Assembly: GCA_016212005.1 (NCBI GenBank)
Contig: JACRHP010000041.1
Location: 1 to 33,047, forward strand
Reading direction: 5' to 3'
Source of the DNA: Candidatus Omnitrophota bacterium
Lineage (GTDB): Bacteria; Omnitrophota; Gorgyraeia; Zapsychrales; Zapsychraceae
Length of the DNA: 33,047 nucleotides
Each line of letters begins with the position of its first letter. The stretch's first letter is position 1. Shown here piece after piece: positions 1 to 6,811 of the stretch. The notes under the pieces are model-generated. The model did not search any database, was not told where the DNA came from, and worked only from the letters and a program-made list of their open reading frames with translations. The translations under genes were made by a program, and so were the position numbers.

Positions 1-158
1 TCGTCGACATTCGTATTTATATCCTTGGCCAGGACTTCTATGAACTGCGATTCTGGTCCAACGGCAAACTTATCAAGGTCATTCGCCAAAAAATTGAAGG
101 CTTTTTACCTGTCCACTTTTAATTCAAAAGGTGTCCACTTTAAAAAAGTTGGTAACAC
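1..158 (+). mobile_element. 3' end of an insertion sequence (left contig end)
   Basis: These 158 bases are the reverse complement of 32890-33047 with one visible substitution in the A/T run near 143. The block holds the end of a transposase frame, its stop, and two copies of an AGTGGACA-type word (GTCCACTTTT and GTCCACTTT on this strand) spaced about 22 bp apart. It ends at GGTAACAC, after which the two flanks share nothing. Paired internal words near a terminus are typical of transposase binding sites, for example in IS21-like elements, but the family cannot be fixed from this fragment. The element ends only 8 bases before the stop of the next gene. Confidence 0.8.
3..122 (+). CDS. transposase, C-terminal 39 residues (partial)
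   Basis: An open frame enters from the contig edge and stops at TAA 120-122. Its residues (IRIYILGQDFYELRFW, then SNGKLIKVIRQK) alternate in a beta-rich pattern like the small C-terminal domain that follows the DDE catalytic core in many integrase-type transposases. An identical frame lies at the other contig edge on the opposite strand. The catalytic residues are outside the window, so the assignment rests on the duplicated, repeat-bounded context and the style of the sequence. The exact IS family is not assigned. Confidence 0.6.
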   Translation, partial: VDIRIYILGQDFYELRFWSNGKLIKVIRQKIEGFLPVHF

Positions 159-166
159 ATCGCCAC

Positions 167-877
167 TCAGGGAGTTAATTGCCCGTTTTCGTCAAAATAA
201 AAGGCGGCGCGCAGGGTGCCGTCCGGGTTGTAAGATCTTTGATAACCCACCTTGTCGCTTTGCGTAAAATGCCATTCGTATTTCACAACGCCATCCCTGT
301 AATAAACTTTTCCATCTCCCGCCTCCTTGCCGGCCATGTTGGTCCGGGCGCCTTCATAATTGATCTCAATCCGCAGAGCCCCATTGTTGTAATATTCTTT
401 TTTCCGTAACAATGCTCCGTTCTGATAATACGCGTCGACGTTTAGCTGGCCGCTGGAGAAGTAGGTAAGGGAGGGGCCGTTTTTTTGGCCATCCTTGTAA
501 TACTCGACCCCGCGGGTTGCTTTGGATTCATCAATGAAATCCACCTTCCCCTGCGCGATCTGGCCGTCAGAGTCGAGGACTGTGCCGTTCACGATCTTTT
601 GCCGGGCGATTTCTTCGCCGTCCAGATAAAAAACACTTTCCATATAATCCCGGCCCGGTGACAGCCGGTCTTTACGCAGGACTTTTTGTCCGTGTTTTCG
701 ATAGAGCGCGTTCGGTTGGGGCGCCTCCTTTGCAGTGACAGGTGCCGGCGGCGCCATGGCAACGGCGGTTGGCGCGGGATGTCGCGTGATTTCCTGTACA
801 CTCTTTTGCAGCCACTGGTTCGTCATCACCATGGCCGCGAAGCCACCAATAACAAGTAAAGCTATAATTTTTGCCAT
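167..877 (-). CDS. anchored YwqK/MORN-like repeat protein
   Basis: This 236-residue protein has an N-terminal hydrophobic helix (about residues 3-20), a Pro/Ala-rich linker (35-55), and then repeated units of the form Y-x-x-G-x-x (GVEYYKDGQKNG, YFSSGQL, YYQNGAL, YYNNGAL, VYYRDG). These resemble MORN variants found in proteins annotated as YwqK-family antitoxins. In this setting it is more likely a periplasmic or surface beta-repeat protein, since no toxin partner is adjacent. It is the last gene of the minus-strand prepilin operon and its start overlaps the end of the PilX-like gene by 16 bases. Its TGA stop (167-169) lies 8 bases from the IS end and the C-terminus looks natural. Function is unknown. 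Confidence 0.7.
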   Translation of the reverse strand: MAKIIALLVIGGFAAMVMTNQWLQKSVQEITRHPAPTAVAMAPPAPVTAKEAPQPNALYRKHGQKVLRKDRLSPGRDYMESVFYLDGEEIARQKIVNGTVLDSDGQIAQGKVDFIDESKATRGVEYYKDGQKNGPSLTYFSSGQLNVDAYYQNGALLRKKEYYNNGALRIEINYEGARTNMAGKEAGDGKVYYRDGVVKYEWHFTQSDKVGYQRSYNPDGTLRAAFYFDENGQLTP

Positions 878-2385
878 GAAACGATTTTCATAACCCAGCT
901 GGCGTTCTGGCCGATCAGTCCGGCCGGGAGGTGATTGATGACGTCGGGGACTTGATAAACCGAGGGGACGTTTGTTCCCATGTCGAAATAGTTCGCGACA
1001 ATGGTCCCAACGATATCGGTCTGCTTTTCCGCCTTGACCGTATTTTCAGCATAAAATAAACCCATGACGTCAATATTGGCTTCATCGAACCCAATTGTGT
1101 TGGGCGTCATGATGCCGAGGATGTTGGTGGGGAAAGAGCTGTTCCCGTTGGTGACTAAATCGGTGTTAATCTGGACACTGCCTTCGGCGAGGATGGAGCC
1201 GCTTCCGGTATAGGTGATGGTTTTGTTGGATCCGGCCTTATTCATATTCAAGCTGCCATTGTTGTCCAGATAGACGATGCCCGAAATGGTCAGGCTTCCT
1301 CCGGACTTGGCGATACTTCCTTTGGCGCTGGAAAAGGAAAAATCCGTTGAACTGGCCGGCGTTATGCCTGCCAGCTTGGCAAGGTCCGCGGCGCTGCTGA
1401 TGACCAAGGCGTTAGCCTCGAGATATGCTTTATAGGTGCTGTAGCCGCCGTAAGGGTCTGACAAGCTCGGGAACGACACCGTATCCCCCAGATCATAGGC
1501 GTTGCTTGAGCCGTTGTCGGAATGGACATTCGCCGTCCCTTGAGTTCCGCCGTATCCGTCGGTTACATAGGCGGCATCAATGGTTTCCTTGTAGGCGTTG
1601 CCCGCGGCATCCGCCTCGCCGGCCGTTGCCGAACCACTTAATCCGACGATCCCGCGTTTGACTCTTAGCGCGGCATTAAGGGTTTCCACGGTCTCACCGT
1701 TGACCGTGGTTGTGGGAAGCGCGGGGATTTTCACTTTGAGAGCGGCCGCCAGATCCTTATAGTTGTTGCCGATGATCTCGGCTGTTCCGCCCAGATCAAC
1801 CACCAGGTCGCTGCTTTGCAGACCCGTACCCAGGATATGCACCGATCCGCGGATATTCACATTGCCGTTGACCATGGCGCCGGCGGCGCCCGCGCCGGCA
1901 AATATGGCGTTGTTCCAGGGAGAGATGCTGACAATTTTGGCGTAAACTTCAATGGTCTGCTGGACATCCCCGAGGGTTCCGGTGGAGCGGATCCAGATAG
2001 CGTCGTTTATACCGCTGACATTTTTTAATTGCACGGCATAGGATCCACCGTTAAGGGAGGTGGCGCCATAGCCGATATCGTAAAAATTGGCTGTATCGGG
2101 CCCAACGGTAAGCCCGTTGATATTTCCGTCCGCCCAGCTGGGGCTGCTGGCGTCGTTAACGAAATCCCGCCTTAGATCATAGAGGGCGCGTTCGATCCCC
2201 GCCTCGGCGGTATGAAAGGCCCAAATAACTCTTCTCTGGCGCTCCGCGGTGCGGCTCTCATTGACGCTCATGGCGATGAAGACCGCCCCCAGGGTAAGCA
2301 ATACAAAGATAACGAGGTAAGAGAGTATCAGCAAGCTGCCTCTGTTATCGTCAAGTTTGTTCCATGGGAAGCGTCTGTTTTTCAT
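862..2385 (-). CDS. PilX-like type IV pilus assembly protein
   Basis: The N-terminus has a short basic leader, RG, then the hydrophobic stretch SLLILSYLVIFVLLTLGAVF, followed by AFHTAEAGIERALYDL. That AEAG-containing segment is the hallmark of PilX/GspK-like N-terminal domains. The rest (about 430 residues) is rich in Gly, Ser, Asn and Thr and looks like an extracellular beta domain. ATG 2385 is preferred over TTG 2391 because TGAGGA lies about 7 bases upstream of it on the minus strand. The gene begins 2 bases after the stop of the upstream prepilin gene, which implies translational coupling. The canonical Glu at position +5 is absent, as in GspK-type minor pilins. Its role is probably a minor or tip component of a type IV pilus or pseudopilus. 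Confidence 0.75.
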   Translation of the reverse strand: MKNRRFPWNKLDDNRGSLLILSYLVIFVLLTLGAVFIAMSVNESRTAERQRRVIWAFHTAEAGIERALYDLRRDFVNDASSPSWADGNINGLTVGPDTANFYDIGYGATSLNGGSYAVQLKNVSGINDAIWIRSTGTLGDVQQTIEVYAKIVSISPWNNAIFAGAGAAGAMVNGNVNIRGSVHILGTGLQSSDLVVDLGGTAEIIGNNYKDLAAALKVKIPALPTTTVNGETVETLNAALRVKRGIVGLSGSATAGEADAAGNAYKETIDAAYVTDGYGGTQGTANVHSDNGSSNAYDLGDTVSFPSLSDPYGGYSTYKAYLEANALVISSAADLAKLAGITPASSTDFSFSSAKGSIAKSGGSLTISGIVYLDNNGSLNMNKAGSNKTITYTGSGSILAEGSVQINTDLVTNGNSSFPTNILGIMTPNTIGFDEANIDVMGLFYAENTVKAEKQTDIVGTIVANYFDMGTNVPSVYQVPDVINHLPAGLIGQNASWVMKIVSWQKL

Positions 2386-2387
2386 CG

Positions 2388-2957
2388 TCAATTCCTCAAA
2401 TAGATTTTAAGGATCAAACTGGCCTGGATCGGCGTCTTTCCCGCCAAAGTTTTTCCGCGGAGAGTGGTTTTCTGCGCCTGAAGCGAGACATCCACCACAT
2501 TGGCAGTGCTGGCTTGGCGGCTGAATTGCAACGATTGTATATCTTGGGCAATGACAGATGCCGTCTGCCCGCTGACCTGTCTTAGCAGTTGCGTGCCGCC
2601 GGTTCCTCCCAGAGAATAAGTGGTCGTATTGGAGTCCCACACCAGATTGCCTCCTGAAGCCCCGGCTGACTTGCGGAAGGTGATACTTGTGTATGTGGCG
2701 CCATCCGCCGGCACATTGGTGATCGAGGCCGATCCGGCCTGGCGCAGGTCCTGCGCTATCCAATCCATGGCCTTGCGCAATTCCTGTTGTAATTCCACGC
2801 GCGCGCTATTCGTCTCCCACGAATCCGATCCGGAGATCAAAAGCGTATAACATATGCCGAGGATAAAAGTGAAGATGATCACGGTGACCATTGCCTCAAC
2901 CAGAGTGAAGCCCCGCGGGTCTTTCAAAAGCTGATTTTTTTCAGGAATACGGCGCAT
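2388..2957 (-). CDS. type IV prepilin-like protein (PilW/PilV type)
   Basis: This 189-residue protein carries a type III prepilin signal: leader MRRIPEKNQLLKDPRG, then FTLVEAMVTVIIFTFILG with Glu at +5, so a prepilin peptidase should cut between Gly16 and Phe17. The globular part contains ELRKAMDWIAQDLRQAGSA, a segment common in PilW-type minor pilins, followed by a Gly/Thr-rich beta region. It sits 21 bases after the first prepilin gene and directly before the PilX-like gene, in the usual order of minor pilin operons. Its function is assembly or tip priming of a pilus or pseudopilus. The prepilin fold is certain, the exact subclass less so. Confidence 0.85.
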   Translation of the reverse strand: MRRIPEKNQLLKDPRGFTLVEAMVTVIIFTFILGICYTLLISGSDSWETNSARVELQQELRKAMDWIAQDLRQAGSASITNVPADGATYTSITFRKSAGASGGNLVWDSNTTTYSLGGTGGTQLLRQVSGQTASVIAQDIQSLQFSRQASTANVVDVSLQAQKTTLRGKTLAGKTPIQASLILKIYLRN

Positions 2958-2978
2958 TTTAGGTCTATGTCCCGGTAT

Positions 2979-3395
2979 CTATCGTTGGGCAATAAAACTG
3001 GTTAATGTGGTTGAACGGCTTCGGCCGTTTTTATTCTGCCAATTCACGACGATTTGCATTTGCAATAATTGCGGATCCCCTCCGACCGGGCTTATTGTAA
3101 TAGCCCCCGTCCCGTTGAGGCTCGTTAAAGTAAAGGTGTTGCCCGGTGTCCCGCCGGAAGCGTAGTCGGCGGTAATGGCGTCAAAATCATGGTTGCGTAT
3201 TTCTTCCATTTTATTCTGGGCCTCGTTAATGGCGAGGGTCGTGTTTCCTGCGTCTTCCGCAAGCCGCGAACAATAGACGAAAAGTTGCAATAGCCCCACA
3301 ATAACGATGGCCAGGAGCCCTACGGCAATCAAGACTTCGACCAGGGTGAAGCCCCGCCGGGACCGGTGAATCTTTTCTCTCATTTTTTTAAACAT
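2979..3395 (-). CDS. type IV prepilin-like protein (PilV/GspI type)
   Basis: From ATG 3395 the protein starts MFKKMREKIHRSRRG and continues FTLVEVLIAVGLLAIVIVG, a perfect prepilin signal with cleavage after Gly15 and Glu at +5. The short mature part includes NEAQNKMEEIRN, typical of PilV/GspI-like minor pilins. A longer TTG start at 3425 is open, but it would lie upstream of the start site predicted from the promoter at 3430-3457, whereas ATG 3395 has GAGAG about 8 bases upstream. It is the first gene of the minus-strand pilin operon. The 138-residue length fits a minor pilin or pseudopilin. Confidence 0.85.
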   Translation of the reverse strand: MFKKMREKIHRSRRGFTLVEVLIAVGLLAIVIVGLLQLFVYCSRLAEDAGNTTLAINEAQNKMEEIRNHDFDAITADYASGGTPGNTFTLTSLNGTGAITISPVGGDPQLLQMQIVVNWQNKNGRSRSTTLTSFIAQR

Positions 3396-3429
3396 AGGCA
3401 AACTCTCGAGGTTCATTGACGCCAATCAA

Positions 3430-3457
3430 AGTATAATACATTACAACCGGATTCCAA
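3430..3457 (-). promoter_or_regulatory. sigma70-like promoter of the prepilin operon
   Basis: Read on the minus strand, TTGGAA (3452-3457) and TATACT (3430-3435) are separated by 16 bases. The start site should fall near 3423, just upstream of the first prepilin gene. It is divergent from the protease promoter on the other strand, about 60 bases away. Confidence 0.5.
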
Positions 3458-3494
3458 TAGGTGGTCGTTAATATTCCCGACTTTTCGCTTTCTA

Positions 3495-3522
3495 TTGATT
3501 TGATTGTATTTTATACTAAAAT
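3495..3522 (+). promoter_or_regulatory. sigma70-like promoter of the protease-FHA pair
   Basis: TTGATT (3495-3500) and TAAAAT (3517-3522) are separated by 16 bases in a very AT-rich divergent intergenic region. The predicted start is about 25 bases upstream of ATG 3555. TATACT at 3512-3517 is a competing -10 without a well-placed -35. Confidence 0.4.
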
Positions 3523-3554
3523 TTATATAAATACTTAAGAAACGTGAAAAAATT

Positions 3555-4847
3555 ATGCGCAAGAAATTTTTAGTGTCCGCGGGTATTGTCTGGGCCGCCG
3601 CTACGCTGGCCGCCACGGCGGCCCGCGCGCAGTCGATGACGGACGAGGCCCAGCGTATTTACCAGGCCGCCCACCGGAGCGTCGTCCAGGTTCAGGTCAT
3701 TGACCTGGCCACGGGCAAGAAAACTTCCATCGGTTCCGGGTTCCAGTTCAGCCCCGAAGGGGACATGGCGACCAATTTTCACGTCGTGGCCGAGGCCGTG
3801 CACGCCCCGCAGAGATTCCGGGTCGAATATGTCCGTCATGACGGATTGATCGGCCCGCTGGAAGTGCGCGGGATCGACGTCATCCACGACCTCGCCGTTG
3901 TCCATAGCCCCGAAAAACAGGAGACATATCTTCTTCTTGGACATTCCGATCTATCGAAGGGGACGCACCTTTTCTCGATGGGGAACCCCTTTGACCTGGG
4001 GATGAGTATCGTCGACGGGATCTATAACGGCCTCATGGAAGATTCCCTGTACAAAAAGATTTTGTTCTCCGGGTCGATCAACCCGGGCATGAGCGGCGGC
4101 CCTGCGCTCGATAAGGAAGGGAAAGTCATCGGCATCAACGTCGCCACCGCGGGAAATGAGGTCAGCTTTTTGGTCCCGGTCGAGCACCTTCAGGAATTGT
4201 ACGGTAGTGTTTCCAGCGGGTCTTCGGCCCAGGGAAGCTGGAAAGAAATCATCGACGAGCAACTCGTGACGAACCAGAACCAGTACATGCGCAGGCTCCT
4301 CGCCGCTTCCTGGAACACCCTGGAAGCGGGCGAGGCCAGGGTGCCCGGGGAGATCCTGGACGTTTTTAAATGCTGGGGCAAGTCGGAGGACAAGGAAAAA
4401 CAGCTTTATAATTACGCCTATATCCAGTGTTCGACGAGCGATAACATTTTCCTCTCGAATGGATTCTCCACGGGCCAGATCCTCTATAAATATCTGTGGC
4501 TCACCAGCAAGGGCCTGAACCCCTTCCGGTTCTATAATTTTTATCAAAGCCGGTTTCAATACCCCAACCCTTACGAGAACGCCGGGGAGGACGATGTCAC
4601 CAATTTCAAATGCGACAATAATTTTGTCGATATCGGCGGCCGGACGGCCAAAGTCATCTGGTGCGCGCGGCAATACAAGAAATTCCCGGGCCTTTACGAC
4701 ATCAATTTTTCTTTGGCCTTGACGGACCGGCCACAGCGGGGCTTTATGATGGAAGTCCTGGCGCTGGGGGTAGGGAAGACCAACGCGGTCGAATTTGTGC
4801 GCAAATTCATGAAAGCGGTCCAATGGCAAAATTTATCATCGAAATAA
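3555..4847 (+). CDS. secreted trypsin-like serine protease (S1C/HtrA-type fold)
   Basis: The protein starts with a signal peptide (residues 1-25, ending ARA). The protease domain follows, with a complete catalytic triad in standard HtrA-like contexts: His76 in TNFHVV, Asp112 in HDLAVV and Ser180 in PGMSGGPAL. After the protease domain (to about 215) there is no recognisable PDZ domain. Instead some 210 residues of unknown type contain aromatic-rich segments (FRFYNFYQSRFQYPNPYEN) and several Cys. It therefore looks like a periplasmic or secreted peptidase with its own C-terminal recognition domain rather than DegP itself. Its last 25 bases overlap the start of an FHA membrane protein, so the two are probably made together. 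Confidence 0.85.
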   Translation: MRKKFLVSAGIVWAAATLAATAARAQSMTDEAQRIYQAAHRSVVQVQVIDLATGKKTSIGSGFQFSPEGDMATNFHVVAEAVHAPQRFRVEYVRHDGLIGPLEVRGIDVIHDLAVVHSPEKQETYLLLGHSDLSKGTHLFSMGNPFDLGMSIVDGIYNGLMEDSLYKKILFSGSINPGMSGGPALDKEGKVIGINVATAGNEVSFLVPVEHLQELYGSVSSGSSAQGSWKEIIDEQLVTNQNQYMRRLLAASWNTLEAGEARVPGEILDVFKCWGKSEDKEKQLYNYAYIQCSTSDNIFLSNGFSTGQILYKYLWLTSKGLNPFRFYNFYQSRFQYPNPYENAGEDDVTNFKCDNNFVDIGGRTAKVIWCARQYKKFPGLYDINFSLALTDRPQRGFMMEVLALGVGKTNAVEFVRKFMKAVQWQNLSSK

Positions 4848-5791
4848 TTCACCCCTTACGATTTCTAAGGGAATATAAAACGTTTGACGCGCCGCTGGTA
4901 CGTATCGGGCGCGGGTATGACAACGATTTGATCGTTGCTGACCCCCATGTCTCCGCCCGGCATTTGATTGTCAGGGCGCAAGGAGAAGAATGGGCCGTGG
5001 AGGATATCAGCCGGGAAAACGGCATGTTCGTCCCCAAGTTCGCCAGGGTTGTCGAGCAGGCGTCTTTAAAGTCGGGGGATGAGCTGATCATCGGACGCAC
5101 GCGGCTGCGGTTTTTGAGCCCCGAACACCCTGTGGCCGCGACCAAGCTGCTCGTGCCCACGCACGTGTTCCTGCGCACCATCGGGCGTCCGGTGAACATG
5201 GGCTCGATCCTGATCGTTTGCCTGATGGGGTTCGCGGCGCATGTGTATTTAATCAGCGTGGAGGAAACTTCTATCTGGAAACTGGCCGCCGGGGTCCTGG
5301 GATTTGTATTCTCTTCTTTCTTTTGGGCGGGCGTGTGGGCCTTTATCGGCCGCATGATCAAACATAAGACCCAGTTCGCGGCCCAGTCAAGTTTGAGCCT
5401 TTTGTTCGTGGCGGCGGTCCTGATTACGGTCAATATCAGCGAATATCTGGGCTACTGGCTGAACAGCGAGACGGTGGAAACGGTCATTGCCGCGATTTTG
5501 CTGGGTGGCCTGTGTACGGTTTTTCTCATCGGGAATCTGACGCTGGCCACCAACGTTTCCCTTAAGCAAAGGATCGCGGTCTGTTCTTCCATTTCCATCG
5601 GGATCATCGCTGTCGCGGCCCTGCTTTATTACAGCGCCAAAGATGAATTCAATCCCGAACCGGCTTATTTTGCTTCGCTCAAACCTCCTGTCCTCAAGAT
5701 TTTGTCTGACCGGTCCATTGACCAATTCCTGGCCGAGACAACCGGCATTTTCGACTTCCCCGAGAAATTCAAACAACCCGCGGCAAAGTAA
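4823..5791 (+). CDS. FHA-domain membrane protein
   Basis: Translation from ATG 4823 gives 322 residues. An FHA domain occupies about residues 5-100, with the phosphothreonine-binding residues in place: R-I-G-R (27-30), S-x-x-H (44-47) and N-G (66-67). Five hydrophobic segments follow (about 126-146, 152-176, 190-209, 219-241, 251-271), then a short soluble tail. The frame is open further upstream, but that part runs inside the protease gene in another frame. ATG 4823 starts exactly at the FHA domain and overlaps the protease stop by 25 bases. The likely role is sensing a phosphorylated partner at the inner face of the membrane and relaying to the co-expressed protease. No kinase is encoded nearby. 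Confidence 0.8.
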   Translation: MAKFIIEIIHPLRFLREYKTFDAPLVRIGRGYDNDLIVADPHVSARHLIVRAQGEEWAVEDISRENGMFVPKFARVVEQASLKSGDELIIGRTRLRFLSPEHPVAATKLLVPTHVFLRTIGRPVNMGSILIVCLMGFAAHVYLISVEETSIWKLAAGVLGFVFSSFFWAGVWAFIGRMIKHKTQFAAQSSLSLLFVAAVLITVNISEYLGYWLNSETVETVIAAILLGGLCTVFLIGNLTLATNVSLKQRIAVCSSISIGIIAVAALLYYSAKDEFNPEPAYFASLKPPVLKILSDRSIDQFLAETTGIFDFPEKFKQPAAK

Positions 5792-5855
5792 AATTGTGTC
5801 TCTCTTAACTCGATTATTTCCATCCGGTTACATTTCTCTAGATCGATAATTTTTT

Positions 5856-5883
5856 TTGATTTTTTCGATAAATATGGCATACT
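5856..5883 (+). promoter_or_regulatory. possible promoter ahead of the modular gene
   Basis: TTGATT (5856-5861) and CATACT (5878-5883) have a 16-base spacer. Transcription would start near 5890 and give a leader of about 185 bases holding three hairpins before the ATG at 6076. The match to consensus is moderate. Confidence 0.35.
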
Positions 5884-5921
5884 TTTTCCACCTGTGCAGA
5901 GTTTCTGCACAGGTGGAAAAA
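5883..5921. repeat. perfect 17-bp inverted repeat, hairpin 1
   Basis: The arm at 5883-5899 (T5 then CCACCTGTGCAG) pairs base for base with 5905-5921 around a 5-base loop. The T run is on the 5' side and the A run on the 3' side on both strands, so it lacks the 3' U tract of an intrinsic terminator. It could be a leader hairpin, an operator or a remnant palindromic element. Confidence 0.75.
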
Positions 5922-5975
5922 CCCCCACGCTTGTTTTGATTCGTTTGCTTTCTAAACGAAGCAAAACAGTGGGGG
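5922..5975. repeat. long imperfect inverted repeat, hairpin 2
   Basis: CCCCCAC (5922-5928) pairs with GTGGGGG (5969-5975). The stem then continues imperfectly through a CTTGTTTTG-type segment to TTCGTTT, opposite AAACGAA, with a 7-base loop at 5947-5953. It directly abuts hairpin 1. Confidence 0.65.
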
Positions 5976-5984
5976 TAACTCGCA

Positions 5985-6054
5985 AATCTGCAGTTATAAA
6001 CACCTCCGGGAACGGCGGGGTTTATACGGATAGTTCTGCAGAACATCGCAGATT
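5985..6054. repeat. nested inverted repeats, hairpin 3 (multi-branched)
   Basis: An outer AATCTGC / GCAGATT pair (5985-5991 with 6048-6054) encloses a TATAAACACC / GGGGTTTATA hairpin with one mismatch and the 12-bp palindrome GTTCTGCAGAAC. The layout resembles a multi-helix junction, but no known riboswitch class was recognised. Confidence 0.5.
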
Positions 6055-6210
6055 ACCATATAAACCACAGTTCCCATGATCACATATTTTTAAAAAAGAC
6101 ACACCTCATTTGCATACAAAACTCTTTGCGGTTTTATCGCGGTAACATTTCTTACCGGGGTCATCCTGCCGCCGACGCCGGTACGCGCCCAAACCGTTTT
6201 CAACCTGCCC

Positions 6211-6801
6211 GTGCCCGGCACGATGGTCGCCCCCACCGCCGGGTTTGTCCCCGCGCGGCTCATCGGCGTCACCATTCATCCCGACAATCCGCTCAAGTTT
6301 GATTTTATCGTCAATACGGGTGATGCCGATCTGGCGCCCGAAGCGCTCAAGGAAGAATCCCGCAAACTGATCAAATATTTCCTGGCCTCACTGACGGTTC
6401 CCGAGGATGAGCTTTGGGTCAACCTCTCGCCTTACGAGAAAGACCGCATGATCCCTGAAGGGTTAGGACAAACGGAGATGGGCCGGGACATGCTCGCCCA
6501 GGATTATCTCCTGAAACAATTGACAGCATCCTTGATGTATCCCGAGAAAGAATTGGGCAAAAAGTTTTGGGACAAGATCTACAAAGAAGCGCGCGAAAAA
6601 TACGGGACCACGGAGATCCCGGTCAATACCTTTAACAAGGTTTGGGTTGTGCCGCAGGAAGCGGTCGTTTATGAGAAGAACACCAGCGCATTCGTAGTTA
6701 AGAGTCGATTGAAAGTAATGCTGGAACAGGACTACGAAGCAATGGGTCACAAGGTCACAAAGTCACAAGGTCACCCAGAAAATGTTACGGGTGACAGGTG
6801 A
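6211..6801 (+). CDS. N-terminal block of the modular protein (fragment 1)
   Basis: GTG 6211 is the first usable start, but the frame is open from 6094. The part before GTG encodes a secretion signal (hydrophobic CGFIAVTFLTGVIL, then PVRA-Q), so the natural start has been lost. The fragment continues with PVPGTM, HPDNPLKFDFIVNTG, WVNLSPYEKDR and GQTEMGRDMLAQDYLLKQL. These blocks strike me as a conserved N-terminal domain of large Omnitrophota proteins. The frame runs out at TGA 6799-6801 inside a fold-back repeat that encodes a nonsense-like tail (HKVTKSQGH). Function is unknown; the mature domain would lie outside the cytoplasm. Confidence 0.6.
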   Translation: MPGTMVAPTAGFVPARLIGVTIHPDNPLKFDFIVNTGDADLAPEALKEESRKLIKYFLASLTVPEDELWVNLSPYEKDRMIPEGLGQTEMGRDMLAQDYLLKQLTASLMYPEKELGKKFWDKIYKEAREKYGTTEIPVNTFNKVWVVPQEAVVYEKNTSAFVVKSRLKVMLEQDYEAMGHKVTKSQGHPENVTGDR

Positions 6802-6811
6802 CCTTGTGACC
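6745..6811. repeat. fold-back repeat A (tandem GTCACAAG-type words)
   Basis: The left arm has four near-copies of an 8-base word (GTCACAAG, GTCACAAA, GTCACAAG, GTCACCC) at 6746-6775. The right arm (6789-6811) carries the reverse complement of about three copies. It lies inside the modular gene exactly where the reading frame changes. Confidence 0.8.

Noticed and set aside
25-267. Plus-strand frame running out of the IS into the next gene
   Set aside because: It crosses the element boundary and reads antisense through the YwqK-like gene, without a plausible start or motif.
3951-4829. Long minus-strand reading frame opposite the protease
   Set aside because: It mirrors codon periodicity of the real gene, which has a signal peptide and a complete catalytic triad on the plus strand.
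5883-5921. Hairpin 1 as an intrinsic terminator of the FHA gene
   Set aside because: The T run precedes the stem and an A run follows it on both strands, so there is no 3' U tract in either direction.
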